Source of the DNA: Actinomycetes bacterium
GTDB taxonomy: Bacteria; Actinomycetota; Acidimicrobiia; Acidimicrobiales; Acidimicrobiaceae
NCBI GenBank assembly: GCA_021823045.1
Contig: JAKAPB010000001.1
Location: forward strand, 1 to 64,000
Direction: 5' to 3'
Length of the DNA: 64,000 nt
The position numbers and the translations under genes were made by a program. Below the pieces are notes generated by a model. It was not told the origin of the DNA, did no database searches, and saw nothing but the letters and a program-made list of their open reading frames with translations. Each line of letters starts with the position of its first letter. Within the stretch, counting starts at the first letter, position 1. Positions 44,448 through 54,518 of the stretch are shown in pieces.

Positions 44448-45940
44448 TGCGTCCAAAAATGATCGTTGGAACCTCCTCTGATGCCGGAAAGTCGACCCTG
44501 GTGTCGGCGATATGTCGGGTACTTTCGGACAGAGGAATCTCAGTAGCCCCCTTCAAGGCTCAGAATATGGCACTAAATTCGGCGGTCACGGAGGATGGCT
44601 ATGAGATAGGTAGAGCTCAAGCGGCGCAGGCCTTTGCCGCCAGAACTACAGCGACGTACAACATGAACCCTATTCTGCTAAAGCCGGAGTCAGAACAGAG
44701 GTCGCAGTTGGTGCTTAAGGGGGAGGTGGTCGGCTCCTTTAGTGCTAAGGAGTATCAAAAACTCAAGCCCAAACTCTTTGACGAAGTACTTTCAAGCTTT
44801 CGCGAACTATCTGAGTCCTACGACTTGGTGGTGCTAGAGGGAGCTGGATCCCCGGCGGAAATCAACCTTCTCAAAGACGAACTAGTTAACTTGAAGCTGG
44901 CGAGAGAGGTGGGAGCTCGAGCGCTACTTGTTGCCGACATCGACAGGGGAGGGATGTTCGCCCACATCTTTGGAACCATTAAAATACTCCCTAATGATTT
45001 GGCCGCTTTAATCGACGGCTACATGATCAACAAGTTTCGCGGCGATTCATCTCTTCTTGAGTCCGGTATTGACCAGCTATCTGCACTTATTGACGCAAAG
45101 CCCTTTGGCCTGCTCCGTTACTTCGGCGACACGAGGTTCGATTCAGAAGATTCACTTGCCATCCCGTTTGGAAAGAGCTCAAACTCCGGAGCGCCTCTCA
45201 AGGTCGGTATCGTTGCCTTTCCCCACCTATCTAACTACACAGATTTTGATCCTCTTTTGACCGAGCCATTTGTCGAAGTTGCTTATCTCACAAAAAAGGC
45301 TGACATCCACGGGTGTGACCTCGTGGTCCTGCCAGGAACCAAGTCCACTATTGACGATCTTGCCTGGTTGAGGGCCAATTTTGATACCTCAATTCGAAGA
45401 TACGTCGACGGGGGAGGTTACCTGCTAGGGATATGCGGAGGATACCAGATGCTGGGCCACGTGATAGAGGATGGGATTGAGTCGGAGGTCAAAACCACTT
45501 CGGGCCTTGGTCTTCTAGATATTTCTACGAAGTTTGAGCGACGAAAACTGACGCTTACCAGATCTGGACGGTTGATCGACGGCGACGTCGCTATCGATGG
45601 ATATCAGATTCACAATGGAAGGGTCGTGTACAAAGGCGAGGTCGAAGGACTCTTTAGCCTCGATGAGTCTCCTGTGAGGCATCGTTTTGGCGACAATGAC
45701 GGCTCCAGCGGGCCAGAGGGTGCAATACGAGCAAATGTTTTAGGTACCACGCTGCACGGTGTTTTGGAGTCAGATGGTTTTCGAAGGTGGCTATTGAGGC
45801 TCGTCGCATCGAATAAAGACAAGGATTACTCACCGGGGCCGTCCTACTTGGACCTGAAGGAGGAGTACTACAACGGGCTCGCTGAGTGGCTCATCGCAGC
45901 CACCATGCACACAGAGATGCTCGATTGGCTCAGGAGTTAG
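44447..45940 (+). CDS. cobQ: Cobyric acid synthase
   Basis: Amidates the b, d, e and g side chains of adenosylcobyrinate diamide. 497 aa: an N-terminal P-loop domain (VGTSSDAGKSTLVSAICR, then FKAQNMALNS) and a C-terminal amidotransferase domain with the nucleophile in LGICGGYQMLG. ATG at 44447 with AGGAG upstream and a one-base overlap with cobD. Confidence 0.95.
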   Translation: MRPKMIVGTSSDAGKSTLVSAICRVLSDRGISVAPFKAQNMALNSAVTEDGYEIGRAQAAQAFAARTTATYNMNPILLKPESEQRSQLVLKGEVVGSFSAKEYQKLKPKLFDEVLSSFRELSESYDLVVLEGAGSPAEINLLKDELVNLKLAREVGARALLVADIDRGGMFAHIFGTIKILPNDLAALIDGYMINKFRGDSSLLESGIDQLSALIDAKPFGLLRYFGDTRFDSEDSLAIPFGKSSNSGAPLKVGIVAFPHLSNYTDFDPLLTEPFVEVAYLTKKADIHGCDLVVLPGTKSTIDDLAWLRANFDTSIRRYVDGGGYLLGICGGYQMLGHVIEDGIESEVKTTSGLGLLDISTKFERRKLTLTRSGRLIDGDVAIDGYQIHNGRVVYKGEVEGLFSLDESPVRHRFGDNDGSSGPEGAIRANVLGTTLHGVLESDGFRRWLLRLVASNKDKDYSPGPSYLDLKEEYYNGLAEWLIAATMHTEMLDWLRS

Positions 45941-46104
45941 CGATGCCAAGTTATAGCCCGAAAAGCCGATAATGGACAAAAACAAAATTTGCAATAAGGA
46001 TCCCTCCTGATGGGTCACTCCCTCTTTGAGCTGAACTTTTCGCACCGATGGGTATTCAATTTCAACCACGACATTTATTCAAGAGATCGACTAGATAGGT
46101 AAAT

Positions 46105-49100
46105 TTGGATTTGGACAGGATCTACTACTTCACGAACGCCGACACTGAAGTAATTACCATGCGCAGCGTCTGGGAAGGGCTTCCGGAAGACTTTCCGGAG
46201 CTAATCGTCAGGAAGACTTCTGATTATGCTTCGATAGCCGCCGAGGAGACAGCAACCGACTCTCGGACGGTAGTTGTTGCTCGACTTTTGGGTGGGCAAG
46301 ACACACAGTCTCTCGCCCAAGACATGTCTCTTTGGGCAAGGAGCATTGGAGGAGTATTTATAGCTTTTCCAGGGGAAGCTACGTTTGACGAGGATCTCGG
46401 GTTTATGTCGGAGATACCCGGAGGTTCATATAAATATGCCCTTGAGTACCTGATCAAAGGTGGCCTCGAGAACTTCACGAACTTCCTGCTCTTTCTGGCA
46501 GACACCCTCCTCGGATACGGATTTGGCTTTGAAGAACCAAAAGTCGTGCCAAATAGTGGTGTGTACTTGTCGCAAAAAAGCGGTGATCCGCTCGCTCCCA
46601 AGGCGGTAGTGGTCTTTTACCGGGCGCACCTTATATCTTCCAACACTCGATTTATTCGCGATCTAGTTGACAAGTTGGTCCTTTTGGGAATGAGCGTAGA
46701 CGCCTATTTCTGCTACTCACTTCGATCAGCCCCCAACGAAGAAGGATTGACACCCGCTAAAGAGATTCAGAGGCTCAACCCGGACGTCGTAGTTACCACG
46801 GTCCTCGCATCAGGGAGCTTTGACGATGACGAGCTCAGTTGGGATGCGGGAGAGATGTCGAAAATAGGAGTCCCAATAGTACAAGCGTTGGTATCTACGA
46901 ACTCCCAATCGAGCTGGGACGAATCCGATTTTGGACTCGGACCGATGGATGTGGCTATGAACGTCGCCATCCCCGAGTTTGACGGCCGGATCATCTCGGT
47001 GCCTTTCAGCTTCAAGGAAGTTGTCGACGATGACCAGCACTTTGGTACTGCGATTTCGGCCTACCGAACCTCGGAGGCAGGAACCTTTTCTGTGGCGGGA
47101 CTGGCGCATAGGCTCGCCCGTTTGCGGCAGAAGTCCAATCAGTCTAAAAGGGTTGCCATCGTCCTTAGCGCTTACCCAACTAGGCGGTCGAGACTAGGAA
47201 ACGCTGTCGGGCTTGATACCCCACAGAGTGCAGTCGATCTTCTCGTCGAGCTTCGACGAGCCGGATACCATACGGGAGAATTTCCCACAGATCCGGTTTT
47301 GCTCATGGAACTTCTCGGGGAACTTGTAGATTACGACTCGACCGAGGTACTCCCTCGTGGTAGATACGAGGTGACCTGGCCGACTGAGAAGTATCTGGAG
47401 GAGTTCTCGAAGATCTCAACGAAGGTAAAGGGAGAGTTAACTAAGACCTGGGGTGAGGCGCCGGGTGACGCATTTGTCGCCGATGGAATGTTCCATTTTC
47501 CGGCATTGAGGTTTGGAAACGTTATCGTAGCCATCCAACCCTCTCGTGGATTTGGGGAGAATCCGATAGCGATTTATCATTCAGCGGAGTTAGCTCCTAT
47601 GCACCATTACATCGCTTTCTACCGTTACCTTGACGTTGAGTTCCAAGCGGACGCAATCATTCACCTTGGCAAGCATGGTACCTTGGAGTGGCTTCCGGGC
47701 AAGAGTGTTGGGCTCTCTTCCGACTGCTATCCACAGCTTGCATTGGGTGATGTTCCTTTTATCTACCCCTTCGTAGTGAATGATCCTGGGGAGGGTACCC
47801 AAGCGAAGCGGCGGACCCATGCGATCATCATCGACCATATGGTTCCCCCGCTGACAAGGGCGGGAAGTTATGGTTCGACTACGCAGCTCGAAGACCTACT
47901 GGATGAGCATCAAAAACTTACCGCCCTAGATCCTTCGAAACTTCCCAGGATCAGGGAACAGATTTGGCGACTCCTCGAAGAGTGCAAGATCGATCAGGAC
48001 CTCAATTTGAACCTTCCGAGCGGGGGTTTTATAGATCCAGACTTTGATTCGATGGTATCGCATATCGATGGCTACCTTTGTGAACTTAAAGATGCCATCA
48101 TCCGTGGTGGCCTTCACATCTTGGGAAAACCTCCCGAGGGTGACCTGCTTATTGACACCGTGAGCGCAATTACTCGGGTGGCGCAAGGAAATGTGGCTTC
48201 ACTTCGGTCATTGTTGGCTAAAAGGATCGGAATTGACCCAGGATCTGCGAGCATACGGGATTCGGATTTGCTGGACCAGGCGACACAGGACCTGCTAAGG
48301 GAACTGGCCGAGCGGGACTGGCCGATAGACGGACCAGAGGAATTTACCGGGGGCGAGCTTGGCGACGTTATCAATTGGATATCTGGATCGCTAGTTCCAA
48401 GGATTAGGCAGACTACAGATGAGATCGAGTCAATAGTTCACGCGTTGTCGGGTGGGTTTGTCGAGCCTGGACCGTCGGGGGCCCCCAGCAGAGGAATGGC
48501 ACACGTGCTCCCGACGGGTAGGAATTTCTATTCGATTGATCCGAGGGCGATCCCTTCGCGTCTCTCTTATGAAGTCGGGAGAAAACTGGCCGAATCCCTA
48601 GTCGGGAGGTTCGTTGAGGACAAAGGTAGGTATCCAAAATCGGTCGGTGTGGTCATTTGGGGAACGGCGGCCATGCGGACAGGTGGAGATGACATCTCGC
48701 AAGTATTGGCACTGCTAGGGGTTCGCCCAACATGGGACCAAGACTCCTCGCGGGTCATAGGTCTCGAGGTAGTGCCACTAGCGGAGCTCGGCAGACCTAG
48801 GGTAGATGTCACCTGCCGGATATCGGGTTTTTTTCGTGACGCCTTTCCACAGTCGATCAAACTGCTCGACGAGGCGTTCGAGATGGTGGCGAAGCTGGAT
48901 GAGATTGTCGAAGCCAATCCGCTGGTTGGTGGTTTTTCAACCCCAAGGATATTTGGACCTCCTCCAAGGGCCTACGGTTCGGGGCTGCTCCCGCTATTGA
49001 TCTCGAAGGATTGGAGGGGAGATGAGGATCTGACCGAGGTATACCTGAATTGGAGCGGCTTCAGCTATACCAGGTCCGGTTTCGGTCTTCCCGCCAAAGA

Positions 49101-49653
49101 TGCCCTATCTGCGAGACTGCGAGTTACCGAAGTAGCGTCCAAGAATCAGGACAACCGTGAGCATGATATTTTCGATTCAGACGATTACATGCAAGATCAC
49201 GGCGGGATGATTGCAGCTATCCGGACCCTCTCTGAAAAGGACCCGCTGGCGTATTTTGGAGATTCATCAAGTGTTGAAATTCCTAGAGTTCGCAGTCTCG
49301 AGGAGGAGGCGGCGAGGGTCTTTAGGTCGAGGGTTGTGAATCCAAAGTGGATTTCTGCCATGATGCGCCATGGATATAAAGGTGCATTTGAGATGGCGGC
49401 GACTGCGGACTATCTCTTCGGATACCAAGCCACAGCGAGGGTGGTCAAAGACTGGATGTTCGATGCATTGACACAAAGCTATGTAGTCGATGAACAGGTA
49501 TCGGAGTTTTTCAGGCTGAACAACCCCGACGCTTTGGCATCTATTTGCGAACGGCTAATCGAGGCGAATGCGCGTGGCCTCTGGCGAGCAGCTGAAGTTG
49601 ACCTTCAGCTCCTGCGTAAAAAACTAATGGAGGTGGAAGGTTGGAAAGAGTAG
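46105..49653 (+). CDS. cobN: Cobaltochelatase CobN subunit
   Basis: Large catalytic subunit of the ATP-dependent chelatase that inserts Co2+ into hydrogenobyrinate a,c-diamide in the late-cobalt route. 1182 aa; motifs HLGKHGTLEWLPGKSVGLS and YPFVVNDPGEGTQAKRR match the CobN/ChlH family. The cobalamin neighbours favour CobN over magnesium chelatase ChlH. The start is a TTG at 46105, 164 bases after cobQ. Its end overlaps the next chelatase gene by 13 bases. Confidence 0.92.
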   Translation: MDLDRIYYFTNADTEVITMRSVWEGLPEDFPELIVRKTSDYASIAAEETATDSRTVVVARLLGGQDTQSLAQDMSLWARSIGGVFIAFPGEATFDEDLGFMSEIPGGSYKYALEYLIKGGLENFTNFLLFLADTLLGYGFGFEEPKVVPNSGVYLSQKSGDPLAPKAVVVFYRAHLISSNTRFIRDLVDKLVLLGMSVDAYFCYSLRSAPNEEGLTPAKEIQRLNPDVVVTTVLASGSFDDDELSWDAGEMSKIGVPIVQALVSTNSQSSWDESDFGLGPMDVAMNVAIPEFDGRIISVPFSFKEVVDDDQHFGTAISAYRTSEAGTFSVAGLAHRLARLRQKSNQSKRVAIVLSAYPTRRSRLGNAVGLDTPQSAVDLLVELRRAGYHTGEFPTDPVLLMELLGELVDYDSTEVLPRGRYEVTWPTEKYLEEFSKISTKVKGELTKTWGEAPGDAFVADGMFHFPALRFGNVIVAIQPSRGFGENPIAIYHSAELAPMHHYIAFYRYLDVEFQADAIIHLGKHGTLEWLPGKSVGLSSDCYPQLALGDVPFIYPFVVNDPGEGTQAKRRTHAIIIDHMVPPLTRAGSYGSTTQLEDLLDEHQKLTALDPSKLPRIREQIWRLLEECKIDQDLNLNLPSGGFIDPDFDSMVSHIDGYLCELKDAIIRGGLHILGKPPEGDLLIDTVSAITRVAQGNVASLRSLLAKRIGIDPGSASIRDSDLLDQATQDLLRELAERDWPIDGPEEFTGGELGDVINWISGSLVPRIRQTTDEIESIVHALSGGFVEPGPSGAPSRGMAHVLPTGRNFYSIDPRAIPSRLSYEVGRKLAESLVGRFVEDKGRYPKSVGVVIWGTAAMRTGGDDISQVLALLGVRPTWDQDSSRVIGLEVVPLAELGRPRVDVTCRISGFFRDAFPQSIKLLDEAFEMVAKLDEIVEANPLVGGFSTPRIFGPPPRAYGSGLLPLLISKDWRGDEDLTEVYLNWSGFSYTRSGFGLPAKDALSARLRVTEVASKNQDNREHDIFDSDDYMQDHGGMIAAIRTLSEKDPLAYFGDSSSVEIPRVRSLEEEAARVFRSRVVNPKWISAMMRHGYKGAFEMAATADYLFGYQATARVVKDWMFDALTQSYVVDEQVSEFFRLNNPDALASICERLIEANARGLWRAAEVDLQLLRKKLMEVEGWKE

Positions 49654-51605
49654 GTAGGGCTATTCGCTATCCATTCGTAGCGGTGGTCGGTCAAAGCAGA
49701 CTAAAGCTTGCGCTGCTACTTTTGGCGATCGACCCTCGAATTGGCGGTCTGTTGATAATTGGGGAGAAAGGATCGGCCAAGTCTACCCTTGCAAGAGGCG
49801 TGGCGGATCTACTTGAAGATGGAGCTCCTTTTGTCGAACTACCTGTTGGAGCTACCGAAGATCGTGTCATCGGGACGCTGGACCTCTCGGGCGTAATCAA
49901 CAATCGGAGTGAAGTTTTCAAGCCGGGCCTCTTAGTGCAAGCTAATTCGGGAGTTTTGTACGTAGACGAGGTCAACCTCTTACAGGATCACATCGTCGAC
50001 GTGATGCTGGATGCTGCGGCCTCAGGGACGGTGAGGATTGAGCGAGAAGGTTTTTCAATCGTCAGGGATGCCAGGTTTGTTCTATGCGGTTCTATGAACC
50101 CCGAAGAGGGAGAGTTGCGCCCACAGCTTCTAGATCGTTTTGGATTCGCCGTCAATGTGGATGCACTTAGCAGCGTGGAGGAGCGGGCGGAGGCGGTGAC
50201 CAGACGAGTCGAATATGAGGCTGATCCCGAGTTGTTCATAGTTAATTTCAAAGATGAAACCGATACGCTAAGGGAAAAGGTCGTAACTGCTAGAAGGTTG
50301 CTGAACGGCGAAGGTCGGTCTAGGAAGGATCTTTTGGAGTTGGCTAAGTTTGCCGCTCAGGTCTCTATCGCACACGGCGCAGAGGGTTTGCGTTCCGACT
50401 TAGCTCTGGTGCGAGGGGCGGTGGCATACGCTGCTCTCTGTGGCAGGAGTGAAGCGACCGAAGAGGATTTGATCGAAATATCCAGTCTTGCGCTGCTTCA
50501 TCGCTCTCGACGTAGCAGCGAGGATCATTCTCAAAATCATGCTCGTTCGTACCAATTCGAAGGCCAAAAGAGTGACCAACAACTTACGGGTGGAGGGTCA
50601 TCGGAAGAGCGAGGTACTTCGCTGAATTCTCCAGAGGTTTTAGATGGCCCTGGGAGGGTCCCGAGCGAGGAGGGCGGTGGGATTTCTGCCAACAACCCCC
50701 ACGGCGTAGAGGATGCCAATGCTATGGACGACTCTCTAAGTTCAGACTCCTCGGGACAAAGAGGCAGATCCGGCTCTGAAGCTGACCGACAAGAAATCGG
50801 TAATACCAGTGACATGAGCAATCCTCCAAAAGGGGAGCCTGGTCTAGCCAATGGGGATTCCCAAAGCACACTCCCAGAAACATTTCCACCGCCCGGTCGC
50901 GTAATGGTAGCCGGATCCAGGAACAGGCCAACTCAATTCGCCCCTCGGGTCGACGCTGAGAGAAAAGGCGGATCTCCTCTGGCGGTACGGGAAACCGTTG
51001 CAAACAGTTTGCGACGTTTGGCGGATGACGGCCAGCTAGTTGCTGGGACCGATATCAACTTTGCCAGCTCCGACCTGGTTTTCAAAAGGTTGCTTTTACT
51101 TGAAGAGAGGTGCGTTGTCTTCCTGGTGGACACTTCTGGATCGATGGGTTCAATAAAGCGTGTCGAAGCAGCGAAGCTAACGATAGAAAAGTTGCTCGGT
51201 GACGCCTACCTAAAGCGGCATAGCGTGGCGATGATAACCTTCCAGGGGGCGATTGCTGAGACAATTTTAATGCCGACTCGAAGCATCGAAGTAGCGAACT
51301 CTCGACTAGGTCAAATCAAGAGGGGGGGTAAGACGCCCTTACACCTGGGTCTGCGGAAAGTGGCAGAGCTTTCGAAAAGGTTGCGTGCCAAAGGGACCGA
51401 ACCATTCGTCGTCGTAATGACAGACGGTATGGTGTCAACTTCGCAGGCTGGCATTGACCCAGTTGGGGCCACACTTGAGGCTTCGAGAGAGATTGCCGAG
51501 GCAAGGATCGAAGGTATCATCGTAGATTTCGACCTAAGTGATCCAAAGGTAGGGATAGCGACTGAAGTTGCTAAGACAGCAAAACTGTCCTATGTCGCAG
51601 CTTGA
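49641..51605 (+). CDS. Chelatase AAA+ / VWA subunit (ChlI-ChlD fusion)
   Basis: 654 aa combining both accessory subunits of the chelatase. The N-terminal ChlI-like AAA+ domain has Walker A IGEKGSAKSTLARG and Walker B VLYVDEVNLL. A disordered acidic Ser/Gly/Pro linker (about 290-440) leads to a C-terminal von Willebrand A domain with the MIDAS motif VDTSGSMG. Overlap with cobN indicates that this protein, rather than CobS/CobT, powers CobN here. TTG start. Confidence 0.9.
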   Translation: MERVGRAIRYPFVAVVGQSRLKLALLLLAIDPRIGGLLIIGEKGSAKSTLARGVADLLEDGAPFVELPVGATEDRVIGTLDLSGVINNRSEVFKPGLLVQANSGVLYVDEVNLLQDHIVDVMLDAAASGTVRIEREGFSIVRDARFVLCGSMNPEEGELRPQLLDRFGFAVNVDALSSVEERAEAVTRRVEYEADPELFIVNFKDETDTLREKVVTARRLLNGEGRSRKDLLELAKFAAQVSIAHGAEGLRSDLALVRGAVAYAALCGRSEATEEDLIEISSLALLHRSRRSSEDHSQNHARSYQFEGQKSDQQLTGGGSSEERGTSLNSPEVLDGPGRVPSEEGGGISANNPHGVEDANAMDDSLSSDSSGQRGRSGSEADRQEIGNTSDMSNPPKGEPGLANGDSQSTLPETFPPPGRVMVAGSRNRPTQFAPRVDAERKGGSPLAVRETVANSLRRLADDGQLVAGTDINFASSDLVFKRLLLLEERCVVFLVDTSGSMGSIKRVEAAKLTIEKLLGDAYLKRHSVAMITFQGAIAETILMPTRSIEVANSRLGQIKRGGKTPLHLGLRKVAELSKRLRAKGTEPFVVVMTDGMVSTSQAGIDPVGATLEASREIAEARIEGIIVDFDLSDPKVGIATEVAKTAKLSYVAA

Positions 51606-51962
51606 TCCTTGGCCGACCGGGGTCGCCTGACCAATCGTGGATGGTTTTTCGCACCGGTTCTTCGTGGGAGTCAATCCCAAATAGCAAAGACCAGTGGCTT
51701 GTACTGGGCTGGAGCCAGAACGAGAGATGTTTGCTAGCGCAGCCAAAGGCGCAAAGTTTTAGAGTTACAGGTTTCAATGAAAGTTAAAAGGACTCACTGT
51801 TAGGTCGCGACTTAATGGGTCGGCAGGTTTATGGCATTTCAAGCTCACTACGAATGGGTCTAGGCAGATTCACTCCTCGGCGACCTCCAGATACGATACC
51901 AATTGGCCGATACTTTTCGGTGCCTAAGGGATTAGGTGGAGCATTCACTGGAAGGTAAGACG
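51606..51962. other. Gap after the cobalamin operon, no gene seen
   Basis: 357 bases between the chelatase gene and the Fic-like gene. Open frames on both strands are short and lack ribosome sites. No hairpin terminator or repeat stands out. Confidence 0.6.
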
Positions 51963-53456
51963 ATGGTGGCAAGTCTGTTTTTTCCTGGCGATAAGCCGCC
52001 TGCGACTATTCACGGGTTGCACAAAGCTGGTTCAATTGTGAGGATTGCTCCAGGCATCTATACCGATGAAGTATCGGATCCAGTTGCGGTAGTACTGCGG
52101 GAATGGCAGGCGATACTGGGACATATGCTGCCGAATTCTGTGGTGACAGATAGGTCCGTTCTCAGTGGTGGTCCTGACGATGGTGTTCTTTTCCTCGCGA
52201 GGGCTGCCAAGGCACGACAGATTGTGCTCCCCGGTTTAGTCGTTTCAGTGCGTCAAGGCCTTGGACCCGTTGAGGGCGATATTGCGCTGCCGGGTGGTCT
52301 CTTTCTAGCCTCTCCGCTTCGGGCGGTTTTGGACAACCTCCTTCCTAGCCGGGCTGTCAGAGGAAAACCGGCGAGAACACTGTCCGACCTTGAATTGTCA
52401 AACTTCGTGCTAGGGAAATTTGCTGGTAGTGATGGGAATCGGCTTGCTGAGTTGATGGGAGGGGTCCCTCGGCTGATTAAAGTCCTTGGACTTCATGATG
52501 ATCTGATTCCGAGAGCCGAGCTACTGCTTAAGCGGATCCTGGTCACCGATTTTAATGATGATGTCCAAGGGGTATCCTTCATGGGACCAGTCGGCGTGGG
52601 GATGCCGAATGCACTCGAGGGTCCACGGCGAGGAGTGGGAGGAAATTCAGAATCCAGTCCCAACACCGAAAGGGAGTTGTTGGATCTATTACATTCAATT
52701 TCAGAAGGGATTAGTAAACTCCAACCAGATGTTTTTGTGGTTGATGAGTCCGAGCCAAAATGGACCTATAGGCCATTTGTAGAGGCTTTCTATATGTCGG
52801 GGATTCTGGATGGAAAGACTCCTAATAGCTTGCTTTTGAAAAAGGCATTACGTTCTGTGATGTTGACGGAGGGAGGCGTAGATGATTCATTATTCATAAG
52901 GTATTATTCTTTAGTTTCAGACCGTATAGACGTGACGAGAGATATTAACACTTCTACGGAATTTATAGCTAGACTGCGGGATCTCCATTCAAAGATCCTC
53001 GGGGGGTCAATTGAGGCGTTTGCAGGAGTGTTCAAAGATGAAAGTTACGCTCCTGTAGCCGTTGCGGCAGAAAGTGGTGCTTCAATAAGCGACCTCCTGT
53101 CGATAGGATTTGAATCAATTGTAGGGTTGAACTCCAACTTAGGATTTGCGATCGGCCTCTATATTTTGATCTCTTTCATCAGGCCCTTTGAATTTGCAAA
53201 TGAGCAGGTTGCAAGTATTGCATTAAATTCAGCACTCTGTAGCGTTGGCGAGTGCAGAATAATCTTTCCGGTTGTAGACGACAAAAGTGAATTTTCAAAG
53301 TTGCTCTCGAGTCGGGGCCATATCGATTCCGTCACCTTGATAAATCGGTTTATTGCTCGACAGGAATCTACTGTGGCATCACACTACCAAGACCTCGGAC
53401 TAGCGCTAAAGGAAATTCGAGCAGATCTTGCTGAATTAGAGTCAAATCCACATTAA
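51963..53456 (+). CDS. AbiEi-like N-terminus with degenerate Fic domain
   Basis: 497 aa. The first about 150 residues (LHKAGSIVRIAPGIY, then VVTDRSVLSGGPDDG and LPGGLFLASPLRAVLDNL) match the winged-helix/AbiEi-like module that precedes many Fic proteins. The C-terminal half follows the Fic layout: a segment like YRPFVEAFY, then a helical block, then the catalytic region. There the HPFxxGNGRxxR motif reads RPFEFANEQVAS (from Arg407): His is Arg, and the phosphate-loop Gly, Gly and Arg are Ala, Glu and Gln. So it is likely inactive as an AMP transferase. The ATG at 51963 has GGAAGG seven bases upstream; a GTG at 51936 is the longer option. Confidence 0.75.
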   Translation: MVASLFFPGDKPPATIHGLHKAGSIVRIAPGIYTDEVSDPVAVVLREWQAILGHMLPNSVVTDRSVLSGGPDDGVLFLARAAKARQIVLPGLVVSVRQGLGPVEGDIALPGGLFLASPLRAVLDNLLPSRAVRGKPARTLSDLELSNFVLGKFAGSDGNRLAELMGGVPRLIKVLGLHDDLIPRAELLLKRILVTDFNDDVQGVSFMGPVGVGMPNALEGPRRGVGGNSESSPNTERELLDLLHSISEGISKLQPDVFVVDESEPKWTYRPFVEAFYMSGILDGKTPNSLLLKKALRSVMLTEGGVDDSLFIRYYSLVSDRIDVTRDINTSTEFIARLRDLHSKILGGSIEAFAGVFKDESYAPVAVAAESGASISDLLSIGFESIVGLNSNLGFAIGLYILISFIRPFEFANEQVASIALNSALCSVGECRIIFPVVDDKSEFSKLLSSRGHIDSVTLINRFIARQESTVASHYQDLGLALKEIRADLAELESNPH

Positions 53457-54171
53457 TAGTTCGCCATGTGGCCGGAGAGATCCACCTTTTGGCAAGCTAA
53501 GCAGTTATAAATTCCAGATTTAGGATGGCATAAAGTTTTTCCCGGTTACATCGTGTGTTAGCCAAATAATTTACGCAAATGCCCTTGAAGGGAGCCAGAG
53601 TATTAGGTAACATAGCGACTTTTATGGATAATTATTTGGGTTGCTAGCTCTGAACATTGTTTCTAGGTGTCGTGATCTTGTTAGTTGATCTGAGATTTGT
53701 ACACAGAACTCTGTTTGTGATCCGTAGCGTGACTTGGAATGTGTATGGAGTTCAAACGGTATGAGCATCCATCGAGCTTGAATGTATAACGGCGAGCGCG
53801 CGTCAGTAATTGGTTTCGTTGTCATGACGGTAATACTGCGTGGTCTCGCCACCTTAGGAGGGAGGAGTGATTTCAACTCGTGATAATGACTAACTGTTTT
53901 CAAAGTTTTGCTTTACGGGCCATTAGGTAATTACTGAGCTTTGCTATTCACTATCGGTGGGTTTATGTACCGTTTTCTATGGCGGGTGGTGAGCGCCGGC
54001 AATTGCGACTTGGTACGGTGAGGCGCTGGGGAGGGTTGCGACCCCGTCACAAAAGGGTGTTTGAGCAAGACGTATTAGACCAGCGAGAGTGAGCATTGTC
54101 ATCCCTAGGCACACGTCCTCAAAACGGCGTAAAAGTGATATCTTGGCGGTAAATGACCCGCGCTAATAAGC
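53457..54171. other. AT-rich gene-poor stretch
   Basis: About 715 bases with no supported gene. A 93-codon frame on the minus strand begins at TTG without a ribosome site and has no recognisable features. No tRNA or clear hairpin is seen. It may be degraded DNA linked to the IS21 fragment that follows. Confidence 0.55.
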
Positions 54172-54246
54172 AAGGAGGGACAATTAATGACCGAGGAATT
54201 CGGGTTGGTGCTGACGCAGCTCCTCCAACCATGCCGGGGCCTTTAA
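54172..54246 (+). pseudogene. Orphan gene start cut off by the IS21 fragment
   Basis: AAGGAGGG at 54172-54179 lies seven bases before an ATG at 54187, the best ribosome site in this region. The frame encodes only MTEEFGLVLTQLLQPCRGL and then stops inside DNA that belongs, on the other strand, to the istA fragment. The simplest reading is the first codons of a gene truncated by insertion or deletion. Confidence 0.4.
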
Positions 54247-54429
54247 GCGTCTTGCCTCATCTTCCAGCGGCCAGCTGAGACCAGCTGCTTTAGCTCTCTT
54301 GGCCAAATCCGCCACGGTGGTAAATGGCATCGAAAGTGACGAGGCGGTTTGGCGGAGGCTCAAGCCCTCAGAATAGTGCAAGCGAAGTACACCACGATTC
54401 TTACGCATGGTCGAATGGGGACGGGGCAT
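54184..54429 (-). pseudogene. IS21-family transposase IstA, N-terminal fragment
   Basis: The 81-codon frame starts with MPRPHSTMRKNRGVLRLHYS and continues into a helix-turn-helix (GLSLRQTASSLSMPFTTVADL) ending AGLSWPL, the typical IstA N-terminus. The family protein is about 500 aa; here everything after residue about 60 is lost and the remainder reads into unrelated sequence. GAGGAGG precedes the ATG at 54429. No istB is present, so the element is dead. Confidence 0.8.
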
Positions 54430-54518
54430 CGGTACCTCCTCTGATTGTGGATAATCAAAGAAGTGTTGCCGATGCCCTGCCACTCACGCAAATGTCACAA
54501 AGCCGACCCCGGCTGAGG

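Noticed and set aside
46105..51605. Magnesium chelatase for bacteriochlorophyll
   Set aside because: No phototrophy genes; the cobalamin operon context and CobN-type length favour cobaltochelatase.
53622..53903. 93-codon minus-strand frame
   Set aside because: TTG start without a ribosome site, no recognisable motif, isolated in an AT-rich gap.
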